Below, piece after piece: positions 1 to 7,755 of a stretch of 10,663 bases of DNA (position 1 is its first letter; every line of letters starts with the position of its first letter). The position numbers and the translations under genes are program-made. The notes under the pieces are model-generated. The model saw nothing but the letters and a program-made list of their open reading frames with translations, searched no databases and was not told the DNA's origin. The DNA lies in NCBI GenBank assembly GCA_004151065.3, contig NWUY0300063418.1, positions 8,703 through 19,365 of the forward strand. The letters are read 5' to 3'. The stretch is from Larix sibirica. Taxonomy: Eukaryota > Streptophyta > Pinopsida > Pinales > Pinaceae.

Positions 1-640
1 TGTAGCTTGGATATGCATGGGGTTCCTATTGAAGCTGTTGGATCATGGTAGCAATTGTGGGATCTTCCAACCATTCATTATGAACAACATTCAATTAGTC
101 TACAATGAGGGAGAGGGAAAATATGGAACCTTCTTCTTCAAAGTGTTGAGAGAGAGCATATGCTACCCGATTATCCTTTACCTTCCAGTAAATTATCTCA
201 TAGTCATATCCCAACATTTTGGTGACCCACTTTTGTTGCTTATGGGGATGATTAAGTTTGTTTGAGAAAGTATTTCAGGCTGCGATGATTTTTTTGATTT
301 AGAAATGTTGCCCAAGTAGTTATGGATTCAAAATGTCCATAGCATGTACTATGGCCATTGTCTCTTTTTCATAAGTTTATTTTCCCAAGTGCCACTTATA
401 GAGTTGTTTTCTAGTAAAATCCAATGATTTGCCTTCGTATATGAGGAATACTATTAGGCCTTTACTTGATGCATCACATTTGAGTAACAAGGTTTTAGTG
501 AAGTTGGGTAAATCGAGTACTAGAGTGGTACACATAACCTCCTTTAATTCCTGGAAATCATTTTCTATTGAAACATTCCAATTGAAAGATTTTTTTTTAA
601 CAAATTTGTGAGAGAGGCTACGATATACCATAGTTCCTCA
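1..640 (-). pseudogene. Element A RNase H pseudogene and start of the linker to integrase
   Basis: RNase H would remove RNA from the RNA-DNA hybrid. FVKKKSFNWNVSIENDFQEL leads into LLLKCDASSKGLIVFLI, with the first catalytic Asp present at 473-475. A frameshift near 375-385 precedes TYEKETMAIVHAM. The third acidic site appears as NHRSLKYFL (about 275-310), with Asn in place of Asp. The domain end is clear: KQQKWVTKMLGYDYEIIYWK and KDNRVAYALSQ (about 165-245), the degenerate form of the KxNxxADALSR ending. Bases 1-140 hold the low-similarity linker that precedes the integrase zinc finger. The window stops there. Confidence 0.88.
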
Positions 641-1365
641 CAAAATTTTTGCAATATCTCGTGAGATCCAAAAGGCCTCTAAGGCTTTTAAAACTTTTAT
701 GGTGAGGTCAATCCTTCATTGCTGCAATTTTCTTTTGATCCACATGGACACACTTTTGGTTGACAATATGGTCCAAATATTCCACTTCAGAGAAACCAAA
801 GGCACAATTGAACCTTTTAAGAAAGAGTTGATGATCTTGAAGGAGTTGTAGGACTTGATCCACATGTTCTAAATGGCCTTGCCAAGTTTTGATTTAAATC
901 AAGATGTCATAAAAAAATGTGATGACAAATTTAAGTAGAAAGGGCTTAAATATTGTGTTCATGAGACTTTGAAATGTGGAATGTGAATTGCAAAATCCAA
1001 AGGGCATCACTAAGAACTCACAACGACCTTCATGAGTACAAAGAGAAATTTTGGGAATGTCTGCTTCCTTCATGTGAATTTGATAATAGCCTGAGCGGGG
1101 ATCAAGTTTGGTGAAGAAGTGAGCACCCTTGAGCTCCTTCAGAAGGTCATCAATGATTGGAATGGGAAACTTATCCTTGACTATCAACTTGTTCAAAACA
1201 TGAAATTCAGGAAACATACGTCAAGTTCCTTCTTTCTTGAGGGCCATAACAATTGGAGAAGAATAGGGAACGGTACTAGGGTGAATGACATCAACAACTA
1301 GCAATTCCTGAATGATCTTTTTAATTTTATCTTTTTTGGAAAATGGATGGTGGTACAAACATTTT
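640..1365 (-). pseudogene. Element A reverse transcriptase pseudogene
   Basis: This would copy the element RNA into cDNA inside the particle. Recognisable parts in order are: entry KIIQELLVVDVIHPST, PYSSPIV with KKEGT, then a TGA (1221-1223) where a Trp is expected. After it come LNKLIVKDKFPIPIIDDLL, FFTKLDPRSGYYQIHM and CEFLVMPFGFCNSHSTFQSL. The catalytic box reads FFYDIL: the first Asp of the conserved pair is Tyr (TAT, 909-911), while the second survives (906-908). The thumb follows as QTWQGHLEHVDQVLQLLQDH and AFGFSEVEYL, with another TGA for Trp at 708-710, then SLRGLLDLTRYCKNFVRNYG. The order and spacing are those of a full RT, but the enzyme is dead. Confidence 0.93.
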
Positions 1366-1649
1366 GTGGGACGCTACCCGGTATGAGTGTAATGGAATGA
1401 TCATGCACACCATGGGAAAGGAGTGCTTTGTTATGAGTGTTAAAGATGGATTGGTGCTTTTCTAAGACTAACTCCATGTCAGAAGGAATAGGTTGAGAAG
1501 AGGTCTCAAAAGATTGAATGGATGGAATTATGCCACAATTCCTGAATGGTCCTTTTTAAGAATATTTTCCATATAGTTTGAAATAATAATCTATGGAGAT
1601 TATATTGTAATTATTTTGAGACTAGTTATACCTTGCACGTTGGAAACTC

Positions 1650-2094
1650 ATGTATAAGGCATTGAAATCTAGGGTGATAGGGCCTAATGTTGGTAACCAT
1701 TCAACACCCAAGACAACCACCCATGTCAATATAAAACATGTGAGTTTTGAGGGAATAATCACCTATTTGAAGCCACACATTTTCATAATGATCCCCACAT
1801 TTCATATCTCCTACATTTGAAATTGTGATTTGAAAGTTGGTTACAACATGGATATAGCAGTGTGTTTCTTGGGAAACATGACAATGAATAGAGTTATGTG
1901 TGCTACCACTATCATTTAAGATGCCACGACCTTACAATGTTTGAGGTAATGAATTAATTTGAGGGTTTTGGGGGTAGGAAAACTAGTCAAGGCATGCAAA
2001 GATATATGGGGTTTCCCATCTTACAGATTGGGTTGGGAATGTCTTCTATAGGTGTATGAGGGACTTCATGGGTGCTGATGTCAATGTCCTTTGA
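1650..2094 (-). pseudogene. Element A protease pseudogene
   Basis: This would be the aspartic protease that cuts Gag-Pol. The active-site motif is intact: minus-strand 1913-1893 reads DSGSTHN, in the local frame LNDSGSTHNSI. Further on, in shifted frames, FQITISNVGD and THMFYIDMGGCLG fit the middle of a retropepsin. Several stops and frameshifts separate the pieces. A linker ITLIPGSVPQNV (about 1360-1400) leads into reverse transcriptase. Only the catalytic motif is strong evidence; the edges are approximate. Confidence 0.75.
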
Positions 2095-3103
2095 AATGGC
2101 CATAAAGAGTTTTTGTTCTTTACATGTATATCTAGGGGAATATTTTAAGAGAATATTTCTCATCATAATTGTAGCAAATACCTTTGAGTTGACACTCCAC
2201 CAATTTAGCTAAGGTTAACTTTTGGATCTTGGGAGGTGGAGAGGACGAGGAATAATTAGTGGAAGGGAAGGAATATGGATGGGGATTGGGGATAAATGGG
2301 GCCTTTCTTATTCGATTATTCATAAAGTACTTTTTGGATTCTCTAGCTCTTTGAGTGGCATCCAACCAATAGTAGGACAAGACATCAAGACCTGTGCATG
2401 AATCTCTTATTTCAAACCATTGATGAAACATTCATTAAAAAAAATATTGGACATGCCTTCGATGTAGATGGTTAGCTACTCAAAATATGAGATGAAATAT
2501 TTGGATGTGCTGAATTGTTTGAGCTTTGTTAGTTTCTTGAAATAATGAATGTTTGTTTCAAAATGTTCATAGAGATTGGAAACAAATTGTGTCCAAGTAA
2601 TATAACCTTTGTAGGATTTCTTGTGCCATTTCCACCATTGCCAATGTTTAGGGTCTAAATATAAGACATCCACTCTAATTCTCTTCATATCATATGTGAT
2701 GCCATGCTAAGAAAATTATTTTTTCATATGAGTGACCCATCCGATCAGGTGTGACCCACTAAATTTGGTGAGATTGACTTCACGAAGTCTATGCCACATG
2801 TTAGTCATTGGATCAGGAACAAGTGGAGTGGAGTGATGCCCACATGGATTAAATGAATTAACTATTTCCTTGTGGGAAGGATGTTTTGTCTCTGGGTATC
2901 CTACATATGATGAAGAAAAGAGTGCCATTCACTAGGTTAGTTGGTTAGAAAGCGACTCCAAGTTGGTAAGCTTGCCACATATGTCACCAAGATTTTTATT
3001 GAGTAGAAGAGTGGTTGTGATTTAACTTGTGTTGCAACTCAACATATAGTGTTTCAAGGTGGGAAATTTTTTGGAAGAGCTCACCTCCTCGAGTGTTAGC
3101 CAT
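2095..3103 (-). pseudogene. gag: Element A gag pseudogene (capsid and nucleocapsid)
   Basis: Gag would form the virus-like particle and bind the element RNA in the cytoplasm. The likely start is the ATG at 3103 (MANTRGGELFQKISHLETLY), about 50 bases after the LTR. Pieces then follow in several frames: VNLTKFSGSHLIGWVTHM (about 2720-2780), VLYLDPKHWQWWKWHKKSY with WTQFV (about 2575-2670), WLDATQRARESKK (about 2320-2370) and KIQKLTLAKLVECQLKGICY (about 2170-2230). These are the standard capsid landmarks of one plant Ty3/gypsy group. The zinc knuckle is broken: CYNYDEKY has Tyr where the second Cys belongs, and CKEQKLF follows in another frame. Stops near 3000 and at least three frameshifts make it a pseudogene. 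Confidence 0.85.
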
Positions 3104-3138
3104 CAAAGGAAATGGGTCCACAAAAAGGGGTACTAAAG

Positions 3139-3150
3139 AGTGGTACCAAG
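3139..3150 (-). other. Possible primer-binding site of element A
   Basis: The minus strand reads TTGGTACCACTC two bases after the putative LTR end. Plant elements primed by initiator tRNA-Met usually have TGGTATCAGAGC here. Only TGGTA and a following CA are shared, so this is a decayed or atypical site supported mainly by position. Confidence 0.35.
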
Positions 3151-3781
3151 GTGATCAACACAACACAAGGATTCTGATGAAATAAGGGTATAGACATAAC
3201 CTAGACTCCCTTGTCTCCCTTTCTCTCCTTTTTTTTTACTATTGGGATTTTAGGGTCCCAAGGGTAAGCGAGTGTTAGGTGCTATAGATATCTCATATAA
3301 TTTCAAGGTACAACAATAGCACTCATCCCAATCTCTCGAACTTGCCCTTAGTTGTACTAGATGACTACCTAGATACTAGAGTAATCTTCTCAAGTGTTGT
3401 GATCAGTGCCACTATACAACAAGACTGTCGATCGGATTATCTAAATCTTGTTTGTTGCCTAGGGGAATTCAATATGATATCTAAAAAATGTGACTAAGCA
3501 CCCATTGTATTCTCTATGTGTATGCATCCCCAACAACAAGTTTACTGATTGAATGACAAATCACTGTGTTATTTTTAGACACCATAACACGTTTGTAGCC
3601 TAAAAAAATTCTAAAATTTTCAGCTCCAGAAAGTTCTCTAATACTAGATGTTATGTACCTTAATTGCATAATTTGAAATTCATAGCATAAATAACAAAAT
3701 AAAGCAAGATTTAAATATGGAAAGACATAATTACCACAACAATAGACAAGTGTAGATAACAAAATATCACTATAGAAATAT

Positions 3782-3787
3782 ATTTAT
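3782..3787 (-). promoter_or_regulatory. Poly(A) signal AATAAA in element A LTR
   Basis: Minus-strand AATAAA lies about 110 bases downstream of the TATA box. That would give an R region of roughly 100 bases ending near 3765. In AT-rich DNA such a hexamer is common, so the support is its position. Confidence 0.35.
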
Positions 3788-3893
3788 TAATGAAACAATG
3801 TTCACTTGCCTGTTTGAGGGGCCGACCTCCAAATGAAGTCAATCTCCAATTACAAAATAATTCACAAGACTTCTTGTGTAATTGCTTCTAATA

Positions 3894-3903
3894 CTATATA
3901 TAG
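3894..3903 (-). promoter_or_regulatory. TATA box of element A LTR
   Basis: CTATATATAG is a 10-base palindrome, so it reads the same on both strands. It sits just downstream (minus strand) of the U3 repeats and about 110 bases upstream of AATAAA, as expected for the LTR RNA polymerase II promoter. Transcription would start near 3865-3870. Confidence 0.6.
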
Positions 3904-3915
3904 TTTCTAGTGAAA

Positions 3916-4087
3916 GAAATTTCTAGTAGGCAGAACCTTCTAGTAAACCTTCTTAATGAATGAGATTCCTAGTAGGTGGAACCTTCTAGTAAGTCTTCTT
4001 ACAAATATCGGTTTCACACTGTAGAGACTTTCTAATAGGTGGAACCTTCTAGTAAGTGTTTTTACAAATATTTCTTGCACACTATAT
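3916..4087 (-). promoter_or_regulatory. U3 degenerate tandem repeats with heat-shock-element-like dyads
   Basis: Three related units start at about 3921, 3967 and 4029, with spacings of 46 and 62 bases. Each contains, on the minus strand, CTAGAAGGTTC followed by CAC or TGC. Two copies (3976-3989 and 4039-4052) read CTAGAAGGTTCCAC, which matches the classical heat-shock element CTnGAAnnTTCnAG at all but the last fixed base. The third (3930-3943) keeps GAAGGTTC. A fourth dyad, GAAATTTC (3916-3923), lies next to the TATA box. Repeats upstream of a TATA box are typical of LTR enhancers; heat response is inferred only. Confidence 0.55.
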
Positions 4088-4154
4088 CTACTTTATTGGC
4101 CTTATTTAATATAGGTAACCTATATATTAATGGGGTTAGAGTAGGACCCTAACA

Positions 4155-5508
4155 ACATGGGAGGTAAATCTAATGTAAACAAGCATTTGATCAAGAACAC
4201 AAAATACTCTTACAATGACAAGCAATGTTAACAATAAAATCATGGAACTCTAAGTGAGAATGGTAGAACATGATCACGACCCATATTTGTGTTTTCACAT
4301 ACCCAACATCTTTCCACGATGGAGACCACCGAGTACTCAATTCCACATGAATTTTTTTCTTGATACCAATTCCGATTTTTTCTTTCCATTGACTTTTTAT
4401 TCCATTAATTCTTAACAACAAAAGTAAATAAATATAGCAGTCATTTAAATTAAAGTACCAATTCTAAATATGCAAGCATTCCTACCATGAATGCATCCAT
4501 TCCATTTTTATTAAATTCATGCACACAAACATTTCCATAAAAAATAATTTAAACAAACACAAAACATTAATATCAACCATGCCTTTCATACACAATTTAA
4601 GAAACTTATCTTTAAATGTCCTCCTTCTGGCTACAAATGAAGGACGTTCCTCCCAGGCGTAAGCACTATGACACACTAGCTCTTCTTATGATAGAGGCCA
4701 TCCCCAAGATGGGGCTATTAGTTTAGAAGGGTGAATCTTTCCCAATTATTCTATGAGCATTCTGACACAACCCTCTGGTGCATAAATCACCTCCACAATT
4801 GTTCCAATCCACTAGCACTCATCCCCCATCTTCCTACACAACACAATGAATGTGATCCCCTTTTCTAAAACACAGTCCCTCAGGATATCCCTATTGTTTT
4901 ATATTGCTTCAACACATTCTGACTAGGGAGTCTTTGTGCTTAGAATCTAGGGACCTAATTTGCAAGCCAAGTTCCACTCACAAGGGCACCATGTTCATTA
5001 GCACCAATTTCCTAGGGTAATTGGTATGCGTGGTTTTGGTAGCTCTGGTTAGAATGCAATGATCCTCTAAACTCAATTCCCCAACACGTATATGCATGTT
5101 GTGAATTTTTCATGTGGCACTCATGTGGAACCCACTTTCCCCCTTCATATCCTAGTTTAGGGTAATACAATCAATAAAAATTAATTAATCTCCCCTCATA
5201 AACATGGTTGTATGGACCTTATGATAAACTCACTATAGAAGGATTTTAAGTAGGGACAACGACTTAAGCTAATATGTCACTAGGTTCATTTCCCTCTTGC
5301 CCCCCCTTTTGCTTCCCGCTCTTGTGGAATTATAGCCCCCCATATCTTCTTCGTCCTTCTTCATTTGCACTCGTCAAAGATTTTACATTAAATATCAAAA
5401 GTATATATTTACAATACATTCATCCATCCTAGACCATTTATGTCCAGCTTCTAACCTTGCATCATTACATACATATTTACATCATGGAGTAAAAAATGGG
5501 GTGTTACA
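4155..5508 (-). repeat. 3' LTR of element B, U3-side part, apparently interrupted by element A
   Basis: The minus strand from 5508 begins TGTAACACCCC, a common start of plant Ty3/gypsy LTRs, and directly follows a polypurine tract. No protein is recognisable in these 1,354 bases. Short open frames at 4191-4421 and 4482-4676 (minus) look like nothing I know. A TATAAAAC-like motif at 4896-4903 (minus) could be the promoter. I find no CA end with a target duplication before the LTR of element A begins at about 4154. The LTR therefore probably continues beyond A, outside the window. Confidence 0.65.
5292..5341 (-). other. G-rich cluster with quadruplex potential in element B LTR
   Basis: On the minus strand there are four G runs within 50 bases: six (5341-5336), three (5317-5315), seven (5306-5300) and three (5294-5292). 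The loops are 18, 8 and 5 bases. This is unusual in otherwise AT-rich DNA. The long first loop makes a quadruplex possible but not assured. Confidence 0.4.
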
Positions 5509-5522
5509 TTCCTCTCCTCCTT
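5509..5522 (-). other. Polypurine tract of element B
   Basis: The minus strand reads AAGGAGGAGAGGAA, 14 purines, ending exactly at the TG of the LTR at 5508. This is where plus-strand DNA synthesis of an LTR retrotransposon is primed. It lies about 67 bases past the pol stop at 5589-5591. Position and composition both fit. Confidence 0.85.
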
Positions 5523-5588
5523 AATTTATGCATCGTTCTTGGTGCATATCGACAATATATATATTTACAAAACATTACATTAAAATTT

Positions 5589-5879
5589 TCAAAATAGTTG
5601 CGGGTATGCCTCCTGCATAGCATTCTCAAGCTCCCATGTTACTTCTTTAGGGCTATAATGGGTCCATTGGACTTTTACCTACCCAATTTCTCTATTTCTA
5701 AGCAACGTGACTTTCTTGTCTAGGATGTGTATTGGTTGCACCTGGATATCTCTTTCTAGTTCGGCCTAAATCAAAGATGAATCAATAATATGGTTAGGAT
5801 CAAGTATATGTTTTTTCAACAATGACACATGAAACACATTATGCACTTTTATGCAAGCAACCAATGCAAGCTCATATCC
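5589..5879 (-). pseudogene. Element B pol C-terminus, chromodomain-like
   Basis: This continues the integrase C-terminus: GYELALVACIKVHNVFHVSL, then KKHILDPNHII, QPIHILDKKVTLLRNREIG, a TAG, and VKVQWTHYSPKEVTWELENA with MQEAYPQLF before a TGA at 5589-5591. The segment VKVQW...VTWE...YPQLF is the usual end of plant chromovirus Pol. This chromodomain-like part is thought to steer integration towards particular chromatin. The final TGA is probably the natural stop. Internal stops occur before IGHAG, AELERD and VKVQW. Confidence 0.85.
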
Positions 5880-6915
5880 AGCATGCCCTATCTAAGGTAA
5901 GATATCAAATGGCCCACAATATTTGGTTGTTAGCTTAGGACAAATCCCTAGCTTCAGAGAGTTCTTCTTTGGCCTAACTTTCAAATACACATGCTTCCCA
6001 ACCCTGACCTCTATGGATATCCTTCCCTTGTAACTCTTTTGCTTGTCCTGTGTTGTTTTCAAATTATGCATGATCTTAACCATTTGCTATTCAATTTATT
6101 TAAGCAATTCTATCCCAGTTACTACTATGTCTACTAGCTTGTCCCAACTAATTGGAGTATTGCATTTTTTGTCATACAAAGTTTCAAATAGACTCGTCTT
6201 CAAAGAAGCATGACATCCATTATTATATGCAAACTCCACTAAATAAAAATAATCTCCTCACTTGGATGGCTAGTCCATCACATACATTCTTGATAAATCT
6301 TCACTAACTCGATTAACTCCTGCAGTCTGCCCATTTTTCTTTGGATGATATGTTGTACTCAAATTCAGATTTTTTCCAAATTCTTTGAATATCCCTTTCC
6401 AAAATTTTGAAGTAAACTTTGGATCTTTGTTTGAAACAATTGCTTTAGGCACCCCATGAAACCTAGCAATCTCTTTCATATAAATTTATGCTTTACTAGT
6501 TGTCCTATGAGTTGACTTGACTGGTATAAAGTGAGCAACTTTTGTCAACTTGTCCACCACTACCATGATTGAATCATGTTGTTTTGATGTCTTGAGCAAC
6601 TTAGTGTTGAAATCAGTTGTCGCCATATCCCATTTTCACTCTAGTATTGGAAATGGTTGTAGCAATCATGTTGGATGTCTATGTTGAACCTTTACCCTTT
6701 GACATTCCATGCACCTTGCTATATACTTAGCAATGTCTTTCTTCATTCTTGGCCAAAAGTATTAACTTCATACTCTTGCAATTGTCTTTTGGTATCTAGG
6801 GTGTTCTGCAGATGGAACCTTATGCATCTCATTCATTACTAGTTTCCTTAATTCAATAGAAATAGGAACATAAACACTATTTTTATGCATAAGAATTCCA
6901 TCATCCTCCAATTTG
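5880..6915 (-). pseudogene. Element B integrase pseudogene
   Basis: Integrase inserts element cDNA into the host chromosome. The zinc-binding part has MHKVPSAEHPRYQKTIA and YIARCMECQRVKVQHRHP (about 6690-6830). The core has TTDFNTKLL with the first catalytic Asp at 6612-6614, then DSIMVVVDKLTKVAHFIPVK. Next come VSNKDPKFTSKFWKG and STTYHPKKNGQTAGVNRV. The second acidic site is Asn (6429-6431) and the third is Ala (6321-6323), with exactly 35 residues between them, so the D,D35E geometry stays but the chemistry is lost. LVEFAYNNG follows (about 6220). The C-terminal part (5892-6083) contains QDKQKSYKGR, VGKHVYLKVRPKKN and the KYCGPFDIL motif (GPY/F type). Stops at 6258-6260, 6270-6272 and 6636-6638 fit CAG and TGG codons hit by transitions. 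Confidence 0.93.
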
Positions 6916-7323
6916 TATCCTTCATAAATGTTGTACATTTTCCTGATGCAATCCTTCTTTTACCCAAAGGTAATATTCATATGAAATAATAACCTTAAGA
7001 ATTATGGTTCTTAAATATGATTTGCACATGTTAATGGTTGTGGCATGAATTGCATGTATTATCTTGTTGAGTGCATCAATGAACTTGTTCTCTTTGCCCT
7101 TAATATGTTTTGATATCAAAATCAAACTCACAAAGAAATTCCAACCATCTTGTTTGTCTGGTATTCAAAGTCTGCTTCTCAAACAAATACTTCAGCCCAC
7201 TGTGGTCTATCCTTAACTCAAAATTTATCTCATGAGATAATGTCTCCATGTCTTCAATGCATATACAATGGCAGCAAGTTCTAAGTTATGTGTGACATAT
7301 TTCTTCTCATGCTCCTTCATCTT
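6916..7323 (-). pseudogene. Element B RNase H remnant (C-terminal two thirds)
   Basis: The remnant begins at the deletion junction with EHEKKYVTHNLELAAIVYAL and TWRHYLM. It continues in another frame as NFELRIDHSGLKYLFEKQTL and TRQTRWLEFLCEFDFDIK, then shifts again to SKHIKGKENKFIDALNKIIH and AIHATTINM (6922-7131). The Glu of LEL and the Asp of IDH survive. The N-terminal strand that carries the first catalytic Asp is missing, because the deletion removed it together with the reverse transcriptase. KGKENKFIDALNK is the degenerate form of the usual domain end before the integrase linker. Confidence 0.88.
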
Positions 7324-7755
7324 CGTTGTACTCATTATGTATGGAACTTTGGAAATTGGGGCAACTCTAGGCATCAAATCAATAGAGAAATCGATATCTT
7401 TTTTTGGTCGCAATCCTTGTATTTCTTCAAACACATCTACAATCTTCTGCAACACTGGAAAGTCTTTCAAGCTTGGGCTTTTACACTTTTTTGGCTTTTC
7501 CACATGAGATGTATATAATTGGCATCCTTTTTTAAAGCAACTCTTCAACTGCAAAGATGAAATTTCCCTTATGCAAATAGGCCTTGGAATTCCTTTCACT
7601 ATATTTTGTTGTTCTTTTTCATCAAGACAAGTGAAAGTCTTGTTATGGAACTCTAGAGTAACATGTGTGCAGCCAACCAATCCATCCCTATAAGGACATT
7701 GTATGAACCCCAACAATATTATATTCAAATTTTCCAAAGTAATGTGTCCATTCAT
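7225..7755 (-). pseudogene. Open frame fusing element B protease C-terminus and linker to RNase H
   Basis: This is the longest open frame of the window, 176 codons. Residues 1 to about 50 match the protease C-terminal part (GFIQCPYRDGLVGCTHVTLE, HNKTFTCLDEKEQQ). Residues about 85-140 are the linker that normally runs into RT (KDFPVLQKIVDVFEEIQGL, KKDIDFSIDLMPRVAPISKV, PYIMST). Residues about 149-176 are RNase H (HEKKYVTHNLELAAIVYALK). No RT residue lies between. The frame is kept across the joint, so before further decay the fused protein could have been translated. It is called a pseudogene because it is a truncated internal part of a broken gag-pol. Confidence 0.88.
7312..7323 (-). other. 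Junction of the reverse transcriptase deletion
   Basis: The codons AAG ATG AAG GAG (KMKE, residues 145-148 of the 7755-7225 frame) join PYIMSTT, the linker before RT, to HEKKYVTHN, inside RNase H. Both flanks in this family normally carry a Leu-Lys-Glu-like segment, so the joint could come from recombination or template switching at a short direct repeat. By family comparison about 320 codons, close to 1 kb, are gone. Element A in the same window shows what the intact region contains. Confidence 0.75.

Larger units (their letters stand above)
1..4154 (-). mobile_element. Element A: decayed Ty3/gypsy LTR retrotransposon, cut by window edge
   Basis: In minus-strand order I find a 5' LTR, a weak primer-binding site, gag, protease, reverse transcriptase and RNase H. 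The order gag-PR-RT-RNaseH is shared by Ty3/gypsy and Ty1/copia elements up to this point. The motifs (DSGSTHN protease, YPHF-type RT entry, FFxDIL, KCDAS RNase H) place it with plant Ty3/gypsy elements. All coding parts carry stops and frameshifts, so the copy cannot make its own proteins. Integrase and the 3' LTR would lie left of base 1 and cannot be assessed. Its right edge abuts LTR-like sequence of element B, which suggests that A is nested in B. Confidence 0.9.
3153..4154 (-). repeat. 5' LTR of element A (about 1 kb)
   Basis: On the minus strand this stretch begins TGTTAGGGTCC (TG at 4154-4153; a start at 4157 is equally possible). It ends ...GTTGATCA at about 3153, just before a primer-binding-site-like TTGGTACCA and about 50 bases before the gag ATG. 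Inside, in transcriptional order, are tandem repeats with heat-shock-like dyads, a TATA box, a leader region, an AATAAA signal and a long U5. TG...CA ends and this internal order are what is known for plant LTRs. The partner 3' LTR is outside the window, so the boundaries rest on motifs and not on alignment. Confidence 0.72.

Noticed and set aside
17-265. 82-codon plus-strand open frame
   Set aside because: It is antisense to the end of the RNase H region of element A (GYDYEIIYWK, KDNRVAYALSQ on the minus strand), which explains the sequence.
3514-3762. 82-codon minus-strand open frame in the LTR of element A
   Set aside because: It sits in the R-U5 part of the LTR between the poly(A) signal and the primer-binding site and shows no similarity or motif. 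It is probably chance.
4191-4676. Two minus-strand open frames (76 and 64 codons) in the LTR of element B
   Set aside because: The composition is unremarkable, there is no recognisable domain, and LTR signals flank the region.
7268-7518. Two plus-strand open frames of 76-79 codons
   Set aside because: They lie opposite the well-supported protease-linker-RNase H fusion on the minus strand and contain no motif.
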